NCBI GenBank assembly: GCA_947581885.1
Contig: CANPWF010000058.1
Span: forward strand, 1-9,029
Direction of reading: 5' to 3'
Length of the DNA stretch: 9,029 bases
Source: an uncultured Clostridia bacterium
Lineage (GTDB): Bacteria > Bacillota > Clostridia > Christensenellales > Borkfalkiaceae
Position numbers and translations under genes: made by a program. Position 1 is the first letter of the stretch. Every line of letters starts with the position of its first letter. Under the pieces are notes generated by a model. It was not told where the DNA came from and ran no database searches. It saw only the letters and a program-made list of their open reading frames with translations. Positions 5,080 through 9,029 of this stretch are shown here, piece by piece.

Positions 5080-6126
5080 ATGGCATTTCTCGACAAGGTG
5101 AAGTCGCTCGGCAGAAAGATCGCCGAGAGCGGGACGATCGTGGAGACGATCAAGAAGAAGGCATCCGAGCGCAACAAGAAGATCGTGCTGTGCGAGGGCG
5201 AGGATCCGCGCGTCGTGAAGGCGGCGGCGGAATGCGTGGAGGACAGGATCGCCCGCATCGTGCTACTCGGCGACCCCGCACTCATCAAGAGCCGCAATCC
5301 CGAAGTGGACCTTGCGGGCGTGGAGATCGTCGATCCCGTCAAGTCCCCCAAACTGAATGACTATGCGAACCTTCTGTATGAACTGCGCAAGGCGAAGGGC
5401 ATGACGGAAGAACAGGCGTTGGAGCAGGCGAAAGATCCCACCTTCTTCGGTGCCCTCATGCTCAAAGCGGGGGATGTGGACGGGCTCGTCTCGGGCGCGT
5501 GCCATTCGACGGCGAACACCCTTCGCCCCGGGCTTCAGATCATCAAGACGGCGCAGGGCGTGAAAGCCGTTTCGAGCTTCATGCTCATGGTCCCTCCCGC
5601 AGGCGGGAACAAATACGTCGAGGACGATCTGCTCGTTTTCGCCGATTGCGGGCTCAACCCCACCTACACCGCGGAAGGGCTTGCCGAATGCGCGATCGCT
5701 ACGGCGAAGAGCGCGATGGATATCGGGGGCTTGGATCCCCGCGTTGCGATGCTCTCCTTCTCGACGATGGGAAGCGCGAAGCACGACAACGTGACGTTGG
5801 TGCAGGAAGCGACGAGGATCGCCAAGGAGAAGGCACCCGAGCTCGCGCTCGAAGGGGAACTGCAATTCGACGCAGCCATCGTTCCCGAAGTCGCCGCGCT
5901 CAAAGCACCCGACTCCAAGGTCGCGGGGCACGCGAACGTGTTCATCTTCCCCGACCTGCAAGCGGGCAATATCGGCTACAAGATCGCCGAGAGATTGGGC
6001 GGATTCCAAGCCATCGGCCCCATCTGCCAAGGGTTCGCGAAACCCCTCAACGATCTCTCCCGCGGGTGCAAGGCGGCGGATATCGTGTGTGCGGTCGCCA
6101 TTACCGCGCTGCAAGTTGTCGATTGA
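5080..6126 (+). CDS. pta: Phosphate acetyltransferase
   Basis: A 348-residue short-form phosphotransacetylase that interconverts acetyl-CoA plus phosphate with acetyl phosphate plus CoA, the first step of acetate and ATP formation in fermenting bacteria. The start is ATG 5080, with GGAGAG (5068-5073) 6 nt upstream. The frame runs open to 4504, but that part is antisense to tmcAL. Family blocks are KIVLCEGEDPRVVKAA near the N-terminus, DGLVSGACHSTANTLRPGLQ, LMVPPAGGNKY, ADCGLNPTYTAEGLAE, LSFSTMGSAKHD, LQFDAAIVPEVAALKAP, and NVFIFPDLQAGNIGYKIAER followed by GP-CQGFAKPLNDLSRGC, which supplies the conserved substrate-binding region. It carries a short charged N-terminal extension (about 25 residues) compared with many relatives of ~330. 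It lies 8 bp before ackA and shares that gene's promoter. Confidence 0.97.
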   Translation: MAFLDKVKSLGRKIAESGTIVETIKKKASERNKKIVLCEGEDPRVVKAAAECVEDRIARIVLLGDPALIKSRNPEVDLAGVEIVDPVKSPKLNDYANLLYELRKAKGMTEEQALEQAKDPTFFGALMLKAGDVDGLVSGACHSTANTLRPGLQIIKTAQGVKAVSSFMLMVPPAGGNKYVEDDLLVFADCGLNPTYTAEGLAECAIATAKSAMDIGGLDPRVAMLSFSTMGSAKHDNVTLVQEATRIAKEKAPELALEGELQFDAAIVPEVAALKAPDSKVAGHANVFIFPDLQAGNIGYKIAERLGGFQAIGPICQGFAKPLNDLSRGCKAADIVCAVAITALQVVD

Positions 6127-6134
6127 GGTGAACG

Positions 6135-7328
6135 ATGAAGATCCTTGTCATCAACGCGGGGAGTTCCTCGCTCAAATATCAACTCATCGGCATGGAGACG
6201 GAGGAAGTCCTCGCGAAGGGCACCTGCGAACGCATCGGCATCGCGGGCGGAAAGCTCACACATAAGGCGCACGGCGAGACGTTCGTCGTCGAAAAGGACC
6301 TTCCCGACCATACCGTCGCCATCGAGCTCGTACTTTCCGAACTTGTCGACAAGAAGGCGGGCGTGATCAAGAGCATGGACGAGATCGACGCTGTGGGGCA
6401 CCGCGTCGTCGCCTCGGGCGAGACGTTCACGAAAACCACCCCCGTCACCGACGAGACGATGAAGGCGTTACTGCCTCTCTCCGAGCTCGCGCCCCTGCAT
6501 AACCCCGCGGCGATTTTGGGCATCAACGCCTGCCGCGCCGTGATGCCGAACAAGAAGATGGCGATGGTATTCGATACGTCCTTCCATTCGACCATGCCCG
6601 CCTATGCCTACCTCTACGGCATCGACTACGACGACTACAAGAACTATCAGGTGCGCAAGTACGGCTTCCACGGCACGTCGCACAAGTTCGTCTCGCAGGC
6701 GGCGGCGGAATACCTTCATAAAAAACCCGAAGAATTGAAGATCGTCACCTGCCACCTCGGCAACGGTTCTTCGATCTCCGCGGTGAAGGGGGGAAAGTGC
6801 ATCGATACGTCGATGGGCTTCACCCCTTTGGCGGGCGTTCCCATGGGCACGAGGAGCGGGGATATCGACGTTGCCGCGCTCGAATTTCTGTGCAAGAAGA
6901 AGGGCATGACCTTTGCGGAGGGCATGGAATATCTCAATAAAAAGTGCGGGATGCTCGGTGTTTCGGGCATTTCGTCCGACTTCCGCGACCTCTGCGCCGC
7001 GGCGGCGGAGGGGAACGAGCGGGCACAGCTCGCCCTCGATATGTTCGCCTATTCCTGCAAGAAGTACGTCGGCGCGTACATGGCTGCCCTCGGCGGGCTG
7101 GACGTGATCGTATTCACCGCGGGTGTGGGCGAAAATACCCCTTCCGTCCGTGCGGGCGTATGCGAGGGGTTGGAAGCGTTCGGCGTGAAGCTCGATACAA
7201 AGAAGAACGAGTTCAAGAACGACGGAACGGTGCACGAGATCTCGGCGAAGGATTCCAAAGTGAAGATCCTCGTGATCCCCACCAACGAAGAGCTCGTCAT
7301 CGCCCGCGAGACCGCCGCGCTCCTCTGA
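6135..7328 (+). CDS. ackA: Acetate kinase
   Basis: A 397-residue acetate kinase of the ASKHA fold, at the usual family length. It converts acetyl phosphate plus ADP into acetate plus ATP, completing the pathway begun by Pta. It opens with the adenine-site strand MKILVINAGSSSLKYQL. The residues known to be catalytic or substrate-binding in the family can be placed: N7, R90 (VGHRVV), H122 (LHNP), D147 (FDTSFH), H179 (YGFHGTSH), R240 (MGTRSGD) and E385 (IPTNEE). GNGSS (210-214) and TAGVGEN (328-334) are the nucleotide-binding loops. The ribosome site AGGTG (6126-6130) overlaps the pta stop region with a 4-nt gap to ATG 6135, so the two are tightly coupled. I see no hairpin terminator after the stop, so readthrough into yceD is possible. 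Confidence 0.98.
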   Translation: MKILVINAGSSSLKYQLIGMETEEVLAKGTCERIGIAGGKLTHKAHGETFVVEKDLPDHTVAIELVLSELVDKKAGVIKSMDEIDAVGHRVVASGETFTKTTPVTDETMKALLPLSELAPLHNPAAILGINACRAVMPNKKMAMVFDTSFHSTMPAYAYLYGIDYDDYKNYQVRKYGFHGTSHKFVSQAAAEYLHKKPEELKIVTCHLGNGSSISAVKGGKCIDTSMGFTPLAGVPMGTRSGDIDVAALEFLCKKKGMTFAEGMEYLNKKCGMLGVSGISSDFRDLCAAAAEGNERAQLALDMFAYSCKKYVGAYMAALGGLDVIVFTAGVGENTPSVRAGVCEGLEAFGVKLDTKKNEFKNDGTVHEISAKDSKVKILVIPTNEELVIARETAALL

Positions 7329-7362
7329 TTTTACAAAATCGCATTTTCCCCCGCAAAAACGA

Positions 7363-7391
7363 TTGACAAAGGCGTGTAAATCCTCTATACT
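7363..7391 (+). promoter_or_regulatory. Sigma-A promoter of yceD-rpmF
   Basis: TTGACA (7363-7368), a 17-bp spacer and TATACT (7386-7391). With a usual start 6-8 nt after the -10, RNA would begin at about 7398-7400, only two to four bases before the yceD ATG at 7402. Confidence 0.85.
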
Positions 7392-7401
7392 TTTTAAGTC
7401 A

Positions 7402-7803
7402 ATGATTCCGAGGATCGACGTTCGTAAATCGTTTGCGGCGGGCGTTCGCACGGGGGAACTGCATTTCCCGTTCGAGCCCGAGCAGGCTCTCATCGATATT
7501 CCGTACGTCTCCTTTTCCTCCCCTGCGGAAGCCGACCTTTCGTATGAAGTATTCGGGGACGGGGAAGTCGAGGTGCACGGGAGCGTGGCTTTCTCCCTCA
7601 AAGGGCTGTGTTCGAGGTGCCTTGCCGAGGCGGAAACGCGCGTTCGCTATGAGGCGGAGGGGGTGTTCGTTCCCCATAGCCCCAAAGACGACGAGTACGT
7701 CTATTCGAACGGGTTTATCGATCTGAATGAATTTTTGCGCGACGCGGTGATGTTCGCCCTCCCCGCAAGGCTGTTGTGCGAACGCTGCGAGCATGAGCAA
7801 TAA
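7402..7803 (+). CDS. yceD: DUF177/YceD-family protein, probably ribosome-assembly factor
   Basis: A 133-residue member of the DUF177 (YceD/YlbN) family, which sits directly before rpmF in most bacteria; family members have been linked to 23S rRNA processing or accumulation. The identification rests on position and on the pattern G-SVAFSLKGLCSRCLAEAETRV (strand, Cys-x2-Cys, strand) followed by acidic DDEYVY and FIDLNEFLRDAVMFALPARLLC. Cysteines C-S-R-C and C-E-R-C may pair. It is shorter than the ~165 residues usual in the family: the tail ends CERCEHEQ, without the normal C-terminal Cys-rich GLCP..G.NLN segment. The start ATG 7402 gives the family-like beginning MIPRIDVRKSF. An upstream ATG at 7363 lies on the -35 box and cannot be on the transcript from this promoter. 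There is no Shine-Dalgarno, so initiation is probably leaderless. Confidence 0.85.
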   Translation: MIPRIDVRKSFAAGVRTGELHFPFEPEQALIDIPYVSFSSPAEADLSYEVFGDGEVEVHGSVAFSLKGLCSRCLAEAETRVRYEAEGVFVPHSPKDDEYVYSNGFIDLNEFLRDAVMFALPARLLCERCEHEQ

Positions 7804-7824
7804 AAACGGAGAAAGAGGTGTAAG

Positions 7825-8013
7825 ATGGCAGTCCCTAAGAGTAAACAATCCAAGAGCAGAACGAACAAACGCTTCGCGCAGTACAAGGCGACGGCGGCAA
7901 ACCTCGTGGAATGCCCCCATTGCCATGAGCTGAAAGTTTCGCACAGAGTGTGCGCGAACTGCGGCTGGTACGACGGGAAGGAAGTCGTCGCACAGGAAGA
8001 GGACAAGAAATGA
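7825..8013 (+). CDS. rpmF: Large ribosomal subunit protein bL32
   Basis: A 62-residue L32, typical in length. The N-terminus AVPKSKQSKSRTNKR is the basic, Ser/Lys-rich tail that threads into 23S rRNA. C30-P-H-C33 and C43-A-N-C46 form a zinc ribbon, so this is the cysteine-containing, zinc-dependent form of L32; bacteria with zinc-sparing paralogues lack these cysteines in the alternative copy. The ribosome site AGAGGTG (7814-7820) is well placed before ATG 7825, in contrast to yceD. It follows yceD by 21 bp and ends at a hairpin terminator immediately after the stop. Confidence 0.98.
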   Translation: MAVPKSKQSKSRTNKRFAQYKATAANLVECPHCHELKVSHRVCANCGWYDGKEVVAQEEDKK

Positions 8014-8016
8014 TCG

Positions 8017-8041
8017 AAGGCGGACGGATCGTCCGCCTTTT
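8017..8041 (+). terminator. Terminator after rpmF
   Basis: AAGGCGGAC (8017-8025) pairs with GTCCGCCTT (8031-8039) over a 5-nt loop and runs into TTTT. It starts 3 bp after the rpmF stop and ends 17 bp before the next gene. That gene therefore depends on readthrough or on a promoter I could not find. Confidence 0.85.
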
Positions 8042-8058
8042 GTATCTGAGGAGAAAGT

Positions 8059-8700
8059 ATGAACCGTACGGCGTTTTTCAACCTCTCTTACGGCGTATAC
8101 CTTTGCACCGCTTGGGACGAAGGGCGGCCCGTCGGCTGCGTCGCCAACAGCGCGATGCAGGTAACGAGCGACCCCGCGACCATCGCGGTGAGTCTGAACC
8201 GCGTCAACCATACGCATAAGTGCGTTGCGGATACGGGGTATTTTGCAGTATGCGTTCTCGGGGAGAAGGTCGATCCCAAGCTCATCGGCACCTTCGGGTT
8301 CCGCACGTCCCGCGAGACGGATAAGTTCGAAGAGACTCCCTATTCCGTCCGCGACAGGATGCCCATTCCCGACGGGTGCATCTGCTATTTTGTGTGCAAG
8401 GTCGTGGATAGAATGGAGACTTCCTCCCATACCGTCTTTTTGGGGGAAGTGCAGGCGGCGGAAGTTCTCCGTTCCGATCGGCCCATGACGTACGCCTACT
8501 ATCACAAGGTGTTGAAGGGAAAAACGAGCGTCAACGCGCCCACCTTTGTCGAGGAGAAAAAGACGGAGAGCGGGGCACGGTACGTCTGTAAGGTGTGCGG
8601 ATACGAGTACGACGGCGAGATCCCCTTCGAGGACTTGCCCGAGGATTGGGTTTGCCCCCTCTGCGGAATGCCCAAGAGCGAATTCGAAAAGATCGGTTAA
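8059..8700 (+). CDS. Flavin reductase-rubredoxin fusion, Hrb-type
   Basis: A 213-residue, two-domain redox protein. Residues 1 to about 155 match the FMN-binding split-barrel flavin reductase domain (start MNRTAFFNLSYGVYLCTAW, then GRPVGCVANSAMQVTSDPAT and HTHKCVADTGYFAVCVLGE). A linker (about 156-172) leads to a C-terminal rubredoxin with C177-K-V-C180-GYEYDG and C199-P-L-C202-GMPKSEF, the four iron ligands. The stretch between the two Cys pairs is short (about 18 residues, against about 30 in classical rubredoxin). The same architecture is found in Moorella high-molecular-weight rubredoxin (Hrb), which passes electrons from NADH to the flavodiiron protein FprA and so supports oxygen and NO removal; that role is inferred here. 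AGGAGA (8049-8054) precedes ATG 8059. No FprA or rubrerythrin gene is in the window. Confidence 0.92.
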   Translation: MNRTAFFNLSYGVYLCTAWDEGRPVGCVANSAMQVTSDPATIAVSLNRVNHTHKCVADTGYFAVCVLGEKVDPKLIGTFGFRTSRETDKFEETPYSVRDRMPIPDGCICYFVCKVVDRMETSSHTVFLGEVQAAEVLRSDRPMTYAYYHKVLKGKTSVNAPTFVEEKKTESGARYVCKVCGYEYDGEIPFEDLPEDWVCPLCGMPKSEFEKIG

Positions 8701-8815
8701 GGTTTTGAGGATTCGAAGGCGAAAGAGGCCGTTAAGGATTTCGGAAAATCGAGGGGAAAGAATTAGATAAGCCTTTCGGAAAATAGAAGTTCAATAATAA
8801 AATACTTGAAACATG

Positions 8816-8841
8816 CGCCCGCTCTCGGGCGTTTTTGTTTT
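8816..8841 (+). terminator. Terminator after the flavin reductase-rubredoxin gene
   Basis: CGCCCG (8816-8821), a CTCT loop and CGGGCG (8826-8831) are followed by TTTTTGTTTT. It lies 115 bp after the stop. The stretch between (8701-8815) holds no gene, only two copies of TTTCGGAAAAT (8739-8749 and 8774-8784). Confidence 0.88.
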
Positions 8842-8879
8842 GGGCGGGGAATTGAATTTGATCTTCGGCTCCATACTCT

Positions 8880-9024
8880 CACCTCATTTCGAGCGCAGTC
8901 GAGAAATCTCGCACGCCTCCCAATGGACATGTAGGTATGGAGGGTGGCGAGATCCTTCGACTCCGCTGCGCTCCGCTACTTCGCCTTGCGGCTCGTGCGC
9001 CCTTCGGTCGGACAGGATGAGGTG
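8880..9024 (-). repeat. MITE-like repeat, copy B (inverted relative to copy A)
   Basis: A 145-bp element bounded by CACCTCAT (8880-8887) and ATGAGGTG (9017-9024). Read on the minus strand it has the blocks of copy A in the same order: the CACCTCATCCTG end, GCGGAGTCGAAGGATCTCGCC-type core, CTCCATACCTACATGT, GTGCGAGATTTCTCGACTGC, and the CGAAATGAGGTG end. It carries about 35 extra bases near the CATCCTG end, rich in GCG and built of short hairpin-like CG tracts. It has no coding capacity. Confidence 0.75.
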
Positions 9025-9029
9025 GGGGG

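Noticed and set aside
5004..5360. Plus-strand frame from the ATG just after the pta -10 box
   Set aside because: It begins at the expected transcription start, overlaps pta out of frame and has no family features.
7329..7362. Terminator between ackA and the yceD promoter
   Set aside because: The region has A- and C-rich tracts but no stem of useful length.
6468..8505. Long minus-strand frames antisense to ackA (6468-7601) and to yceD-rpmF-hrb (7399-8505)
   Set aside because: The plus-strand genes are certain from motifs, and the antisense frames have no domain, promoter or ribosome site.
8739..8784. Direct repeat TTTCGGAAAAT, two copies 35 bp apart, after the hrb stop
   Set aside because: It is short, A-rich and in untranslated DNA; nothing else suggests a binding site or att site.

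Overview
The window looks like chromosomal DNA from an uncultured, fairly GC-rich anaerobic Bacillota, most likely a gut-type clostridium. This rests on the gene order tmcAL(ylbM) / pta-ackA-yceD-rpmF, an L32 protein with four zinc-binding cysteines, a flavin reductase-rubredoxin fusion of the anaerobic oxygen-defence type, a BaiN-like flavoprotein, and intergenic repeats of a kind common in gut Clostridia. The lineage is an inference; no rRNA or other decisive marker is present.

Left part (1-2425): the 3' two thirds of a BaiN/HI0933-family flavoprotein gene overlaps, by a GTGA junction, a gene for a COG2509-type FAD-dependent dehydrogenase. The pair is probably one operon and ends at a hairpin terminator that also lies at the end of the convergent regulator gene. 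Next (2469-2986) comes a small divergent module: a 69-residue XRE-family regulator on the minus strand, a consensus sigma-A promoter (TTGACA-N17-TATAAT) on the plus strand, two matching dyads (ATGTGY-N3-GCACAT) that cover this promoter, a 43-codon small ORF, and a strong terminator with a 21-bp stem. It has the form of a self-contained repressor/target switch and is the least explained gene set here.

Middle (2987-3789): about 800 bp without a convincing gene. It is a mosaic of at least five types of hairpin-forming repeat, including a 66-bp unit in three tandem copies and a MITE-like element with CACCTCAT/ATGAGGTG ends. A second, inverted copy of that element closes the window (8880-9024).

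Right part (3790-8841): tmcAL, for tRNA(Met) cytidine acetate ligase (which makes acetyl-adenylate from acetate), is transcribed divergently from pta-ackA, which interconvert acetyl-CoA, acetyl phosphate and acetate. The shared promoter region carries a 9-bp inverted repeat containing the pta -10 box. Downstream, a consensus promoter drives yceD (DUF177) with almost no leader, followed by rpmF. A terminator separates rpmF from a flavin reductase-rubredoxin fusion of the high-molecular-weight rubredoxin (Hrb) type, which ends at its own terminator.

The conserved genes form a normal housekeeping and redox block. The unusual content is the small regulator module, the inverted repeat pair around the 5.3-kb block, and the apparently leaderless yceD start.
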